From Flavobacterium panici (GTDB lineage: Bacteria > Bacteroidota > Bacteroidia > Flavobacteriales > Flavobacteriaceae): a stretch of DNA of 64,000 bases. Every line of letters begins with the position of its first letter. The first letter of the stretch is position 1. The stretch covers positions 101,219-165,218 of the forward strand of contig NZ_CAIJDE010000029.1 in NCBI RefSeq assembly GCF_903819335.1, written 5' to 3'. Below the pieces are notes generated by a model. The model was not told the origin of the DNA, made no database searches, and was given only the letters and a program-made list of their open reading frames with translations. The position numbers and the translations under genes were made by a program. Shown one piece after another: positions 10,001-19,333 of this stretch.

Positions 10001-10379
10001 CAATAGCTCCTGTAAGTTTCTCTTTTTTCTGAGAACCATATCCAACTACAACAATATTCTGTAATTCGTTTGAATCTTCTGTTAATTTAACATTTACAGT
10101 TGTACGTGTTCCAATTGCTACTTCTTGTTTTCTCATTCCGATAAAAGAAAAAACTAAAGTTGCATTTGGCTTAACTTTAATTTGAAATTGACCATTAAAA
10201 TCTGTCGTAACATTATTCTTTGTAGATTTCTCTGTTACGTTTACTCCTGGAAGTAAACCAGACACATGATCAGTCACAGTTCCTGTTACTGTAACTAGAT
10301 TTGAGTTTTGAGCATAACTCATCACACTCATCAGTGTAAACAAAAGAAAGCTACATCTCTTTAAAAGTGCTTGTTTCAT
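7011..10379 (-). CDS. SusC/RagA-family TonB-dependent outer-membrane transporter
   Basis: The 1122-residue protein has a signal peptide ending VMSYAQ. A carboxypeptidase-regulatory-like domain follows (TVTGTVTDHVSGLLPGVNV, then DFNGQFQIKV and LVFSFIGM), then a plug domain starting VVGYGSQKKEKLTGAI with ALRGLVPGLSV and SRASQGAIVIKTKRG. The remainder is a beta-barrel ending in an aromatic C-terminus (AVTFNITF). These are the standard parts of SusC, which imports oligosaccharides with TonB energy and pairs with SusD. It is the first gene of the pectin operon. A -7-type box (10517-10524) and a CAGGA direct repeat (10547-10561) lie upstream, consistent with induced expression from a 5' leader of roughly 130 bases. 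Confidence 0.96.
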   Translation of the reverse strand: MKQALLKRCSFLLFTLMSVMSYAQNSNLVTVTGTVTDHVSGLLPGVNVTEKSTKNNVTTDFNGQFQIKVKPNATLVFSFIGMRKQEVAIGTRTTVNVKLTEDSNELQNIVVVGYGSQKKEKLTGAIATINATDIQELPVSNLSDALRGLVPGLSVIDGGGRPGDAGSIEIRQTYGFSKDGSSKTPLIVIDDMIQVDPVTGRASLEAFNRLDPSEIESMTVLKDASAAIYGSRASQGAIVIKTKRGKSGVPSFSYFSQFAVNDAVSHSKTMSAYDYGVFSNRFFTGGNNIGTNGSYLFTPAELEEMKGLNYDWLEEAWKPAIQQKHTLSVNGGTEKATYFAGINYFTQGANLGKQDYNKWNFRTGMTAKISSSLDFSAAVSGNSGDIEKSFTKASSGINDSSYASASGGEQADYGFLLHMPKYIPWETVVDGKEYYMSPFARTDRTLGSANANNTIAGYNYFASLNNGSKQISSDFSYNVNMSLNWKVPFIKGLSIKGTYSRTQNSESTEQVQLPYDLARIMGYEKLDSHLASAALPTTTNNGVDNYYVIETNTRSSRVYYDSFNSKAMQANFFIDYNRTFDNHEIGAMFSVERSETEFNSTRLAFENTGKDYAGSYQTAGTLTTNSTALKGEQGTLSYLGRVNYSYKSRYMLQFLFRSDASTKFAPENYWGFFPSLQAGWIVSKEDWFTNNVSWIDFLKVRYSIGKTGNDNINPWRWMKLYDVNADKGFQFGSNGGMLGGSVTPRVEPNRNVGWDATVKNNLGIDLAVLKNRLSLTADFYYDKSKNMLTGMAGVVGVPISVGGGFAEENYAAVDSWGAEFSLAWKDKINKDFNYNVGVNFGLSDNEIKKYPEPALMHPSNNLTQAGQSTFFPQWGFRTWKGTSTGDGILRTDEDVTNYWNYLTANAAAVGGAPNYMGISSVSNMRRGMLAYEDAGGQFNDKDGTQAGPNGQIQKNEDYVKLVNKNRTYGFTTNFGGRYKSFFFKAQIATSWGGYRAIDVVKQGTGSTHNMWARETFWNDMYADDNPNGKYPNLANQDYIAVPSDFWQLDTFRCTVRNLTLGFDMPKEILDKVKIAKWSIGVTGNNLWDLYNPYPDHYRNMYDSSSENYPTLRTWAVTFNITF

Positions 10380-10516
10380 AAATGTTTTTGTTTTGGTTAG
10401 GTTTTATTTTAGTGTTAGTTAGTCATGTTAAATGTGTTTCACTTAAAGATATCAAAAATTAAAAAAAGTTTAATAGGCTTTAAATTAAATGTTAAAAACA
10501 CATTTATTTTGTATAC

Positions 10517-10561
10517 CAAAAATATAACGATGACGAATTAGAACCGTCCTGTTCTATCCTG
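10517..10561 (-). promoter_or_regulatory. Putative susC promoter with CAGGA-N5-CAGGA operator
   Basis: On the minus strand, CAGGA at 10561-10557 and again at 10551-10547 form a direct repeat with a 10-base period. After 22 bases comes TATTTTTG (10524-10517), which matches the Bacteroidota -7 consensus TAnnTTTG. No clear -33 TTG is visible, as expected for an activator-dependent promoter. The same arrangement occurs upstream of the genes starting at 33621 and 44071. Confidence 0.65.
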
Positions 10562-11038
10562 CTTTACTGGCATTATCTAAAAAAAACTAACTCAAAAAAA
10601 CAATATTAATAAAAAAAAGAAGGAAAAAATAGACAAAATAGAAAAAACGAGTAATAAGTTTGAGTATAATTAAATAGAAGAACTGCTTTTAAAACAAATA
10701 CAGAAGAATTAGCATTAAAAACAAAAAATAGCTGTTTTTTCTGCAAAATCAGGCACTCAAACACTGTATTTTAATGGGTTAAGTTTAGCAATATTAAACG
10801 AAAAAATGGCTTCTCTTTTTAAAGAAAAGTCATTTTTTAAAGTAGAAATCTTACAACCTGAAAACGTTTTCGCTTTACAAAACATTCCTTAAAATTTTAC
10901 TAAAAAAATATTTTTTTTAAACGTAAAATCTGACCAATAAAAAAATTAGAAATGTTTTTTGGACACAAAATCCAGAAAAAAAACCTATAGTTATCAACGT
11001 GATAGCAATTGAATATTAAATAGTTTAAATCTTCATCA
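10562..11038. other. Long AT-rich gap upstream of susC, no gene seen
   Basis: This stretch between the CAGGA repeat and the pectin methylesterase stop is dominated by A/T runs. I find no convincing reading frame, RNA gene or long inverted repeat. It probably holds only the distal susC upstream region and the 3' end of the preceding transcript. Confidence 0.5.
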
Positions 11039-12022
11039 TTATTTATCCGGATTCCATCCATTTAAAACCAAATCGCGATTGTATTTTTTAATATCCCCTT
11101 TTTTCAACTGATGCGACCAGGATACTCTTTGTGACAAATCTTTTGCGCTTGAACCTTTACTGCCGTATTCTGCATAATAAGCTGTTTTATCTTTATCAGG
11201 AAATCTGGTATCAATCCATGCGTTCCAGCCTTCTGGTATGATATGCGAACCAATATCTGTGTTCATAAAAACCGTTTGTGCATAAGGTCTCCACGGTCTT
11301 CCTAAAAAAACTTTATCTACCGATTTGTCCTTTGCAGTAAGTTTACAATCTGTAAAAACAAATCCATATGCCTGACCTTGCGGAGTTGAAGCGGCTGTAA
11401 TATAGGAATTAGTTAAACTTTCAATTGTACATTTATAAAAATAAGCTGTTGCCGCTCCGAAGATAAAATCGGTTGTTCCGTTTATGAAACAGTTTTCAAA
11501 GTAAGCGCGGGTATTTTCTTGTGATAAAAATAGCGTATCCTGATTTCCTAAAATATTACAGTTCTTTACAATAACCCGATCACTTTTTATATGCAGTGCC
11601 ACTGCCTGTCCAACTCTTCCTGCCGTATTTTCAATGGTAAGATTTTCCAGCGTGCAATCGTTTCCTTTAATTAAAAAAGAATACGAAGTTGAAGTTCCAA
11701 AAGTCTTTTTTCCAGATGGATCATTTTCACGAAGCGGTTTCCCCGAATAATCATCAAATGAAATAATGGTTTTCTCTCTGTCCGTTCCTTTTAAAGTAAT
11801 GAATGTTTTAGCAGTCGGAATCTCTAATTTTTCTATGTACTTTCCTGGCTTTATTGTTATTACAACTCTTTTTTCTGAATTGTCCTTGACATTATTTATC
11901 GCTTCCTGAATGGTTTTAAAATCTCCAGAACCGTCTTGGGCAACGGTTAATACCAATTTATTATCTAGTGTTTGGGCTGATATTGAAAGTGTTATTAGAA
12001 ATAAAAACAGAATATGTTTCAT
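11039..12022 (-). CDS. Secreted pectin methylesterase, carbohydrate esterase family 8
   Basis: I start this gene at 12022, where MKHILFLFLITLSISAQ is a complete signal peptide. The open frame continues to 12103, but that part runs into an intergenic palindrome. The 327-residue product has all CE8 hallmarks: GSGDFKTIQEAI (31-42), GQAVAL (138-143), QDTL (161-164), DFIFG (185-189) and LGRPW (240-244). In this family the Asp of QDTL is acid/base, the Asp of DFIFG the nucleophile, and the Arg of LGRPW binds the galacturonate carboxylate; all are present. It should demethylate homogalacturonan so that the PL1, PL10 and GH28 enzymes nearby can act. It sits between the SusC operon and GH127, on the same strand. 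Confidence 0.95.
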   Translation of the reverse strand: MKHILFLFLITLSISAQTLDNKLVLTVAQDGSGDFKTIQEAINNVKDNSEKRVVITIKPGKYIEKLEIPTAKTFITLKGTDREKTIISFDDYSGKPLRENDPSGKKTFGTSTSYSFLIKGNDCTLENLTIENTAGRVGQAVALHIKSDRVIVKNCNILGNQDTLFLSQENTRAYFENCFINGTTDFIFGAATAYFYKCTIESLTNSYITAASTPQGQAYGFVFTDCKLTAKDKSVDKVFLGRPWRPYAQTVFMNTDIGSHIIPEGWNAWIDTRFPDKDKTAYYAEYGSKGSSAKDLSQRVSWSHQLKKGDIKKYNRDLVLNGWNPDK

Positions 12023-12059
12023 AGTATTTAATGTTAGGATTTTTAGACAAAGTTTATCT

Positions 12060-12144
12060 GTAGAGACGCACCGCAGTGCGTCTACGCCATGTATATCAAA
12101 CATTGTGGCTACGTTACGTTAGACGCACTGCGGTGCGTCTCTAC
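12060..12144. repeat. Inverted repeat GTAGAGACGCACC... (24-base arms)
   Basis: Arms at 12060-12083 and 12121-12144 are perfect reverse complements. Each arm is itself partly palindromic (GACGCACCGCAGTGCGTC). It lies between GH127 and the methylesterase. I see no second copy of this family in the window. Confidence 0.9.
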
Positions 12145-12170
12145 GAAAAAACAGGAATCTATATATAATT

Positions 12171-14189
12171 TTAATGCGACATCCAAACCGTCATTTCTCC
12201 TTTTCCTTTATTTCCCCATGCAAAATACGGAATCAATTTAACTTGTACAGCCGTTGCATCTTTAGAAGAAAGTGGTTTGTACAAAGATTTATTCCATGAA
12301 TTATTCGAATTTATAACGGCTTCCGCATCAATGCTTACTAAGTTTCTATTGTTCAATGTGAAATTGTTGGTCGCAAAATTTGATTTCAAATTCAAAGCCA
12401 CATCATTTACGCTTATTTTCGCAGGAAGTTGGTCTGATTCTAAGCAATATACCAAAGGTCCTCTTTTTACAGCAACCTGATTTTTAACTTCTTCCACCAA
12501 CGGATTAGCTTCCATTAATTCAACTGGCATCGGGAGATTCAATTCAATTACATCTCCTTTTTTCCATTTTTGGTTTAATTTCAGATAAGTTCCAGAAACG
12601 ATCTTATCAGTAATTTTTGAATTATTAATGGAAACCGAAGCGTTCTGACTCCAACCCGGAATTCTTAAAAAGAAGTTCTGCAAATCTTTTGACGTTTTTA
12701 CAATTTTCAGCGTTATTTTTCCGTCCCAAGGATAATTCGTTTGCTGTTCAATTTCGATTTCTTCTCCGTTTAAAAATTTTGTTTTCAATTGATTACTTCC
12801 GTATAAATTTACATACAAACCTTCCTTTGAAATATTATATGCATAATTTCCAATTTCGGCAACCGTTCTGGTTACATTTGGTGCACAACAATTTGATAAA
12901 GCAATATATCCTTCACGCTCATTTCCCCAACGCTGATGAAATGGTAAATCGTTAGAAACATTCAGCGGATTGTTATACAGGAATTTTTCTCCCTCTAAAT
13001 CCATTCCAGAAAGTACGCTATTATACAAAGCCAATTCTACAATATCAGCATATTTGGCATCGCCCGTAATTTGAAGCATTCTCCAGTTCCATAAAACGTT
13101 TCCAATATTAGCGCAGGTTTCAGTATGTGCCGTTGCATTTGGTAATTGAAAAGGTCTTCCGTAAGCCTGATGAATTTTTTGTACATCGGCAGGATTATAA
13201 GACGTTCCGTCTGGTGAAACTCCGTCGTACAATGATCCGCAGCCTCCAGTAATATACATTTTACGATAGGTTACATCATCCCAAATCGATTCTAAATTAT
13301 CTAATAATTTCTTTTCTCCTGTTTCTGCATATAAATCGGCAACTCCAGCGTATAGATAATTTGCTCTTACAGCATGCCCCATTGCGGTTGTCTGCTGTCT
13401 AAACGGAATTCGATCCTGATTATCATCGGTTCCGTCATTTGTTGTTCCGCGAATATCTATTAGATTATTTGCTAATTCTAAGTATTTCGGGTTTTTAGTT
13501 GTTCGGTACATTTCAACAATTCCCATATAATGTGACGGACAAATCGCATTTCGAGCCAATTCTGGCGAAGCTTTTTTGTAGAAATCATACAAGAAATCAG
13601 CAACGCCTTTTGCGATATTGAGAAAATTAGTTTTTCCTGTGGCACGATAATGAATACAAGCCGCAGTCATTAAATGTCCCATATTGTATTTCTCAAAACC
13701 CAATTGTTTTTTCACTTCTTCCGGGCCTAAAGTTCCCCAGCGTTCATCGATTAAAACCGGGGTATGAATATAACCGTCTTTGCGCTGTACTTTCGCGAAA
13801 AGCGCAATGGCTTTATCCATTTCGGCATCCAGTTTTTTATCTTTTGTAACGGCATAAGTGGCTGCCATTCCTTCAAAAATCTTATAGAAATCACCATCAT
13901 GAAACGAAGGTCCTTTAAAAGCGCCTTTGCTTAAACCTGCTGCAATTTCAAAGTTTTTATAAGCATGCGAAATCGAATCGTTATGATACAAATCCCACAT
14001 ATAGGGCAACGTGTTTTTGGTTTCAACATCAAATTGTTCTTTCCAGAAACCGTTTGTCCATTTTACATCTTGTAAACCTACACTTTGCAGTTTTGAATAC
14101 GGACTTTCTGAATTCGCAACCAAACCTTTATTCTGTGCTGAAATAATACTTGAAATAAGTAAAGTCGATATGATGATTTTCTTTTTCAT
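12171..14189 (-). CDS. Secreted GH127-type beta-L-arabinofuranosidase (DUF1680 fold)
   Basis: The 672-residue protein has a signal peptide (MKKKIIISTLLISSIISAQ) and then the DUF1680 (alpha/alpha)6 barrel. Visible landmarks are VKWTNGFW (43-50), MGHAVRANYLYAG (270-282), HTETCAN (355-361) and LSNCCAPN (431-438). In the characterised GH127 enzyme a zinc site uses one Glu and three Cys, one of which is the nucleophile. Here Glu357, Cys359, Cys434 and Cys435 occur in the same order with nearly the same spacing. The expected reaction is release of beta-linked L-arabinofuranose. The related family GH146 shares this fold and cannot be excluded. In a pectin locus the substrate would be arabinan or arabinogalactan side chains. 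Confidence 0.85.
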   Translation of the reverse strand: MKKKIIISTLLISSIISAQNKGLVANSESPYSKLQSVGLQDVKWTNGFWKEQFDVETKNTLPYMWDLYHNDSISHAYKNFEIAAGLSKGAFKGPSFHDGDFYKIFEGMAATYAVTKDKKLDAEMDKAIALFAKVQRKDGYIHTPVLIDERWGTLGPEEVKKQLGFEKYNMGHLMTAACIHYRATGKTNFLNIAKGVADFLYDFYKKASPELARNAICPSHYMGIVEMYRTTKNPKYLELANNLIDIRGTTNDGTDDNQDRIPFRQQTTAMGHAVRANYLYAGVADLYAETGEKKLLDNLESIWDDVTYRKMYITGGCGSLYDGVSPDGTSYNPADVQKIHQAYGRPFQLPNATAHTETCANIGNVLWNWRMLQITGDAKYADIVELALYNSVLSGMDLEGEKFLYNNPLNVSNDLPFHQRWGNEREGYIALSNCCAPNVTRTVAEIGNYAYNISKEGLYVNLYGSNQLKTKFLNGEEIEIEQQTNYPWDGKITLKIVKTSKDLQNFFLRIPGWSQNASVSINNSKITDKIVSGTYLKLNQKWKKGDVIELNLPMPVELMEANPLVEEVKNQVAVKRGPLVYCLESDQLPAKISVNDVALNLKSNFATNNFTLNNRNLVSIDAEAVINSNNSWNKSLYKPLSSKDATAVQVKLIPYFAWGNKGKGEMTVWMSH

Positions 14190-14268
14190 TTTTTCTTATT
14201 GTGATGAATTTGTAACGCTGATGATACGGATTGCCTTTGGCAAAACGCGGATTTATACGGATTTTTAT

Positions 14269-14356
14269 TTTGCCACGAATTACACAAATTTCCACGAATT
14301 ATTTTTTTACTATACTGCGTAAAAAATTAGTGGAAATTCGTGTAATTCGTGGCAAA
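14269..14356. repeat. Inverted repeat TTTGCCACGAATT... (32-base arms)
   Basis: The arms 14269-14300 and 14325-14356 are near-perfect reverse complements, separated by 24 bases. They lie between the PL1-like gene and GH127. The right arm almost touches the stop of the upstream gene at 14365, so the hairpin could end or stabilise that mRNA. Confidence 0.88.
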
Positions 14357-14364
14357 CTCTTTTT

Positions 14365-16824
14365 CTATTTTACAAAGAAATTAATCGTTCTGCTCATTGA
14401 ATCTCCGTCTGTATCTTTTACGGTTAGGACGAAAGAAACGAATCCTTTTTCAACTGCTGTAAACTCAATTTCTTTTCCTTTTAAAACCACTTTTCCATTT
14501 TTAAGATCTGAGAACGTATAAACTGGTTTATTTTCATAACCTTTGAAATAATCTGTTGCAATTAAAACCTTTTTCTCTCCCGAATTTACAAAATAATGAG
14601 GCTGAGCCAGCCAGTCTAAATAATTATCCAACTGCGTAAATCCGTCTTTATCTGTATCTTGGTTCGCATCTGAAAAATCTCCGGCTTTTGAATTTTCGTT
14701 TAAACCAAAAGCTTTTTCCCACCAGTTTGGCAAACCGTCATGATCTGTATCCCAATCTGTCGGACGAGTTTCTGAGGCAAAATTTGGCCATCCGCCTGCA
14801 TCTTGTTCATTATCTATCATTCCACCTAAACCATTTTTGCTTCCTTTAAAAGTAAACGTTCCTTTTAAAGTTTCATCTATAATTCGGTTATCATGTTTAT
14901 CAAAAAAAGGCTGATTTACACCAACATCTGAAAGTACATTTTTATAAGCCGCTTTCGCCGATTGTGTTTCTACATAAGAAGGAAAAAATGGCTTGTCGAC
15001 AAATGTTTCATACTCTACTTTCTCATTATGACTTATAGTTGATTTTCTTCCTTTATCCTGAGATTTCTCATCAAAATAACCCGGCATAATATTTCCGTTA
15101 AAATAATAACGCTGCATTCCTTTTCCAACTCCTTCGTGCTGTGCATTTAACGCTACAAATATTTTAGTTGAAGCTCCCGGTTTGTAATAATTATTTACAA
15201 AATTTACCTCGTTTGCACCACCGTCTGTAGTTCTCTGTCCCCAGTTGTAAACCACGTTATTTGTGATATCCAATCTTCCTGTATAATAACCATCTCCGTT
15301 TAAACCACCGCCAATACTCCAGTTTCTTCCGTAATTATGAGCCAGTAAATTGTGATGAAAACTTCCAATATCACCGCCAATTGTGGCCGCAAATCCGTGC
15401 ATTTTTCCAACTTCATATTTATCATGTCCCGCCACATTCAAAGCTTCAGAAATTAAAGTTCTTTGCAGCGAAATATGATGCGCACCACGAGAACTAAATG
15501 ATTCATCAATAGTCCAGCTGATAGAACAATGATCAATAATACTATAATCTGCGCCCGTTAATCCCATTCCGTCATAAGTAGTTCCGCCGCCAATTCTCAC
15601 TTTTAAAAATCGAACCACACCATCATTTCCTGTCAATCCAATTGGTGCTCTGCTGATCGTAATTCCTTCTCCCGGAGCAGTTTGTCCTGCAATAGTGATA
15701 TAAGGCTGATTTGCCACTAATCTGGAAGCCAGTTTTATATTTCCCGAAACATTAAAAACAATCGTTCTTGGTCCAATTTCCTGATTTACAGCATCACGTA
15801 AACTTCCCGGTCCGTCATCATTTAAATTGGTAACTTCAATCACTTTTCCGCCGCGTCCGCCAACAGCATAACGACCGTAACCTTCTGCTCCCGGAAAAGC
15901 TAATTGTGCAGGTTTAAATGACCAGACATTTCCTAAAGTTACCTGACCATTATTATCTACTTCATCCACTCTCCAGTAATAAGTTGTTCCTGAATATAAA
16001 TCAGAAACTGAATACGATTTATCAGTCAGTTTTCCTTTAAATTCTTTTGAAGATTCTGTTGCATTTTCTACAGCATTTTTGTCTTCACCAAAATACAACT
16101 TATGAAATGCCACATTTTTTACAGCATCCCATTTTAAAATCAAATTTTTACTTACTTCCACATGTTCGTCCCTGTTTTTTGGTTCCGGAGTACGTGCCTG
16201 ATTCATTAAGTTTGGCGTATCAATTTCAAAACCATTAATTACAATCTGTTTTATAACATCTGGATTTGAAGTCGGATCAATCTCAAAACGAACAATTACA
16301 TCTTTGCCTGCTTCTGCATTAAAAGTGATATAAGCCATCGCTGCATCAATTTTAGCATTGGCTCTTTGGCTTGAATTTACAGTCTGCTCAAGCTTTCCGT
16401 TTACATATATTTTTATAGGAGAAAAAGTTTTTCCGGTAATTACATCAAAAGCATTATGAAAAGTCAAAAGCGTATGTTTTCCCGTTTTCAATCCGCTGAT
16501 TTTCATTTCTAAATTTTCAGCTGTAACTAAACCGTCACTTCCTAATTTATTATAAAACGGAGCGTTCATCCCCACTTTATACCATTTTGAAGTAAAGTTT
16601 CCTTTTAGTTTAAATGCTATATTATTAAACGTTTTTTCGGCTTCTTTTTGATCGCTGACAACCCAGGAATCATAACTTACATCATGAACTTCTTCCAATT
16701 TTCTTTGAAAAAAATCGAAGTCTACTTTTACAATTTGTTTATCAGTATTTTGAACTGATTGTGCTTGTCCGTTTGCTGTCAAAAGCATAGACAAAACTGC
16801 AGCACTTAGTAATTTCTTAATCAT
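14365..16824 (-). CDS. Large multidomain secreted pectate lyase-like protein (PL1 type)
   Basis: This 819-residue protein has a signal peptide ending ANGQAQ. Residues about 30-203 form a beta-rich domain resembling a carbohydrate-binding module, and about 205-305 a fibronectin-III-like domain (LYSGTTYYWRVDEVD). A PL1-type beta-helix runs from about 308 (LAFPGAEGYGRYAVGGRGG, VTNLNDDGPGSLRDAV, ITIAGQTAPGEGI, IDHCSISWTIDE) to about 660. Near the C-terminus are DTDHDGLPNWWE and DTDKDGFTQLDNY calcium-type loops, then an Ig-like tail of about 80 residues. Compared with the two smaller PL1 proteins it lacks the IRHMRFRRG motif (RFLKVRIGGG instead), so it may attack a different pectic backbone. Pectin lyase, pectate lyase or rhamnogalacturonan lyase activity is possible. 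Confidence 0.82.
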   Translation of the reverse strand: MIKKLLSAAVLSMLLTANGQAQSVQNTDKQIVKVDFDFFQRKLEEVHDVSYDSWVVSDQKEAEKTFNNIAFKLKGNFTSKWYKVGMNAPFYNKLGSDGLVTAENLEMKISGLKTGKHTLLTFHNAFDVITGKTFSPIKIYVNGKLEQTVNSSQRANAKIDAAMAYITFNAEAGKDVIVRFEIDPTSNPDVIKQIVINGFEIDTPNLMNQARTPEPKNRDEHVEVSKNLILKWDAVKNVAFHKLYFGEDKNAVENATESSKEFKGKLTDKSYSVSDLYSGTTYYWRVDEVDNNGQVTLGNVWSFKPAQLAFPGAEGYGRYAVGGRGGKVIEVTNLNDDGPGSLRDAVNQEIGPRTIVFNVSGNIKLASRLVANQPYITIAGQTAPGEGITISRAPIGLTGNDGVVRFLKVRIGGGTTYDGMGLTGADYSIIDHCSISWTIDESFSSRGAHHISLQRTLISEALNVAGHDKYEVGKMHGFAATIGGDIGSFHHNLLAHNYGRNWSIGGGLNGDGYYTGRLDITNNVVYNWGQRTTDGGANEVNFVNNYYKPGASTKIFVALNAQHEGVGKGMQRYYFNGNIMPGYFDEKSQDKGRKSTISHNEKVEYETFVDKPFFPSYVETQSAKAAYKNVLSDVGVNQPFFDKHDNRIIDETLKGTFTFKGSKNGLGGMIDNEQDAGGWPNFASETRPTDWDTDHDGLPNWWEKAFGLNENSKAGDFSDANQDTDKDGFTQLDNYLDWLAQPHYFVNSGEKKVLIATDYFKGYENKPVYTFSDLKNGKVVLKGKEIEFTAVEKGFVSFVLTVKDTDGDSMSRTINFFVK

Positions 16825-16843
16825 TTTATTTGGTAATAGTTAG

Positions 16844-19171
16844 TTAGTTTAATTTTTTCTTTTTTTCTATTGAAATTCCTAACAGATTTATAATGTCTTT
16901 TTTCCTTTGTTCCGGAATTACTTTTAAAAACTTCAATTCTCCATTTAGAAGTTCGGCTTCAATTGTAGTATTTTGTTTTGCATGTAATTTGAAATGAACA
17001 TTCCAATCTTTTGGCCATGCAGGAAAAAGATAAATTTTCCCATCCGTTTCCTGTAAAAGCATTTCCTGCATGCCAATCATTCCCGATCCGCCCCAATTAT
17101 GATCTGGAACCCAGTCAAATCCCGGACCCCAAAATGCAGGGAAACGTCGGTCAGAATTTGCCATTTTTAAGGTGTTATACTTTGCTGCTTGTTCGGTTAA
17201 ACCCAAACGAGCCGAAAAAATATTATCTTGTTTCCATCCAATATGACTTCTGAATTTTAAAGCATCGGGATCGTATTTCCATGTATTTAAAGCCGTTTCT
17301 AAATCTGGCTTTCCAATGCCGTAAATTCCCCACGGATAAACAGAATACAATTGCGGAACCTCAGAATTATTAACTCGTTCCCAAGATTTTGCCGGAACTA
17401 ATACTTTATTATTATCGATTTCTCCGAAGTTTAAAGGCGGAATTCTCGTTTGAAATCCTTTTACATATTCTAATTCTTCTTTTGATAATTGTTCCGAAGA
17501 AAGTTCTAAAAGATTATCTGTAATAACTTGTAAAGCCGAAATTGTACTATTAGAATTATACGCCATTTTATAAGTTTCAGCGCCCGAACCCGGATATAAA
17601 ATTAATTTTCCATTTCCGTCCAAAGCTTTTCTTCCTCGCTGTTTCGCCAGATATTGATAATGCTCATCAAAAAATCGAAGACAGCTTATAATAAACGAAT
17701 TGTATTTTTGAATGTCTTCTCCTGCATATTCTTTCTGTTGTAACATCATTTGACAGAATTCAAATACCGTATCCCACTCGTATTCCAACCACGCATTATA
17801 TTCCATTCCAGGATCGTAATCTGCAGGACGTTTCCATTCGTATTCGACAGGATTTGGTAAGCCGAAATTTTCTAATTGTTCTGTAAATGAGGCTCCGTTA
17901 TGGTTCCAATACACTTTGCTTCTTAATTCGGCATTTTTCTGTAAAGTCAAATAATAATCTAACTGAGATTTCATCATATCAAAATCACCGCTTTTTACCA
18001 TCGGGAAATAAACCAAACGCTGGTTTTGAGCCGTCATCGTTCCTCCGCCCCAATTCCTGAAATCAGGTGTGAAATTTAAATCAGGATTATTAAAAACAGG
18101 ATCAACTGTAAATAATCCGCCATTGAATTTTGTTGGATATTTTCCATACGTATTACATCCTAACATGTATCGAAACAACTGATAATTCTGCCCAATTTGG
18201 TAAACCGAATCTTTCTCAATCGATTGATTTTTTTGAGTAAAAATAAAACTGCGATTCCAGAAATTATTCCACCATTTTTGAGTGTTTTTTTCTGCTTGTT
18301 TTGAAGTGTTTTTATTGGAAGAAATCTGATGCTGCAGTCCAGTATTCCAAGTATTTAAATCAGATTGACTGGTATTTAAATAAATTTCTACTGAATGTTT
18401 TTTGGATGGTTTTATGCTCGTTAAATTAAAACCTTTAAAATCTGTCGATTGGTATTTTCCTAAATATGTTCCATCGGGTTTTAGGTTATCGCCCGTCATA
18501 AATCCGCCGAAAGTCAAATTCGCAATCGGGTTCAGCATTTGTTCTTTAACCGATTCCATTTTCTGTTGTTTAACTGCGACATCAAAAACAGTATTTTCTC
18601 TATTTCTGTGGTAGAATTTAATACCGTTATTTTCAAACGAAACAGAATCTTTATAGGTAATAAGTTCTCCCTGAGGTGCCCATTTATAAGAATTAGCATT
18701 GTTTTCTTTTCCTTTAGGATAACGATTCTGAAAACGCCAGCTTTCATAAGAAGCCGTCATTTTAAGCGAAGTTTTACTTTCTAAATCTAAATGGATTATC
18801 GGTTTAAAAACGTCAACCCAAAGTTTGATTTTAGTATCATTCTGCCCAACTAAAATATAACCATCTTTTAATTTTAATTCCTGATAAAAACCTTCTTTTT
18901 CACTAAACGGATTCGGACTTAAAGTTACTTTTACCCGACCTAATTTTAATAGAGTATTATGTTCATCAAAAGTTCCGCTTCGTGAAAAATAAAAATACAA
19001 ATCTCCTTTTTCAACCCAGACATTCATACCAATATCACCGCCTCCCAATGGCATCGATTCTGATGAATTGTTGCTTTGCGTGATCCAATTTTGATTATAA
19101 TTATCGAGCGTAGGAATTTGCGCTTTGAGACAAAGCGTTGTGAAGAGAACTATGTATTTTATGTATTTCAA
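16844..19171 (-). CDS. Secreted DUF5703-domain protein, probable (alpha/alpha)6-barrel glycoside hydrolase
   Basis: The 775-residue product has a signal sequence (YIVLFTTLCLKAQ). Its N-terminal domain carries SMPLGGGDIGMNVWVEKGDLYFYFSRSG, as in DUF5703 and in the N-terminal domain of GH95-like enzymes. The C-terminal two thirds has six-hairpin character, with WGGGTMTAQNQRLVYFPM, NAWLEYEWDTVFEF, PGSGAETYKMAYNS and DWVPDHNWGGSGMIGMQEML, then a short C-terminal beta domain. Proteins of this design are usually exo-acting on plant polysaccharide side chains, but I do not know a defined activity for this one. It is 20 bases downstream of no gene and 20 bases upstream of the PL1-like gene at 16824, so the two are very likely co-transcribed. 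Confidence 0.7.
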   Translation of the reverse strand: MKYIKYIVLFTTLCLKAQIPTLDNYNQNWITQSNNSSESMPLGGGDIGMNVWVEKGDLYFYFSRSGTFDEHNTLLKLGRVKVTLSPNPFSEKEGFYQELKLKDGYILVGQNDTKIKLWVDVFKPIIHLDLESKTSLKMTASYESWRFQNRYPKGKENNANSYKWAPQGELITYKDSVSFENNGIKFYHRNRENTVFDVAVKQQKMESVKEQMLNPIANLTFGGFMTGDNLKPDGTYLGKYQSTDFKGFNLTSIKPSKKHSVEIYLNTSQSDLNTWNTGLQHQISSNKNTSKQAEKNTQKWWNNFWNRSFIFTQKNQSIEKDSVYQIGQNYQLFRYMLGCNTYGKYPTKFNGGLFTVDPVFNNPDLNFTPDFRNWGGGTMTAQNQRLVYFPMVKSGDFDMMKSQLDYYLTLQKNAELRSKVYWNHNGASFTEQLENFGLPNPVEYEWKRPADYDPGMEYNAWLEYEWDTVFEFCQMMLQQKEYAGEDIQKYNSFIISCLRFFDEHYQYLAKQRGRKALDGNGKLILYPGSGAETYKMAYNSNSTISALQVITDNLLELSSEQLSKEELEYVKGFQTRIPPLNFGEIDNNKVLVPAKSWERVNNSEVPQLYSVYPWGIYGIGKPDLETALNTWKYDPDALKFRSHIGWKQDNIFSARLGLTEQAAKYNTLKMANSDRRFPAFWGPGFDWVPDHNWGGSGMIGMQEMLLQETDGKIYLFPAWPKDWNVHFKLHAKQNTTIEAELLNGELKFLKVIPEQRKKDIINLLGISIEKKKKLN

Positions 19172-19194
19172 TTTTTACTCTTTTTTAAGTTTTT

Positions 19195-19285
19195 TTGTCA
19201 TTTCGACGAAGGAGAAATCTTCGTTGCATGATCGACAAAGATTGTGGAGCTACTTGCGAAGATTTCTCCTTCGTCGAAATGACAA
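19195..19285. repeat. Inverted repeat, family R (copy 2)
   Basis: Arms 19195-19220 and 19260-19285 are identical to the arms of the copy at 547. The internal spacer differs. A translated frame across it is an artefact of the repeat. Confidence 0.92.
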
Positions 19286-19333
19286 ACTAGTCGTTAAACT
19301 CGTCATTAATCATTTACAATTCACAATTCATAA

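Noticed and set aside
12023-12103. Longer N-terminus of the pectin methylesterase
   Set aside because: These codons run into the GACGCACC palindrome, and the signal peptide starts cleanly at 12022.
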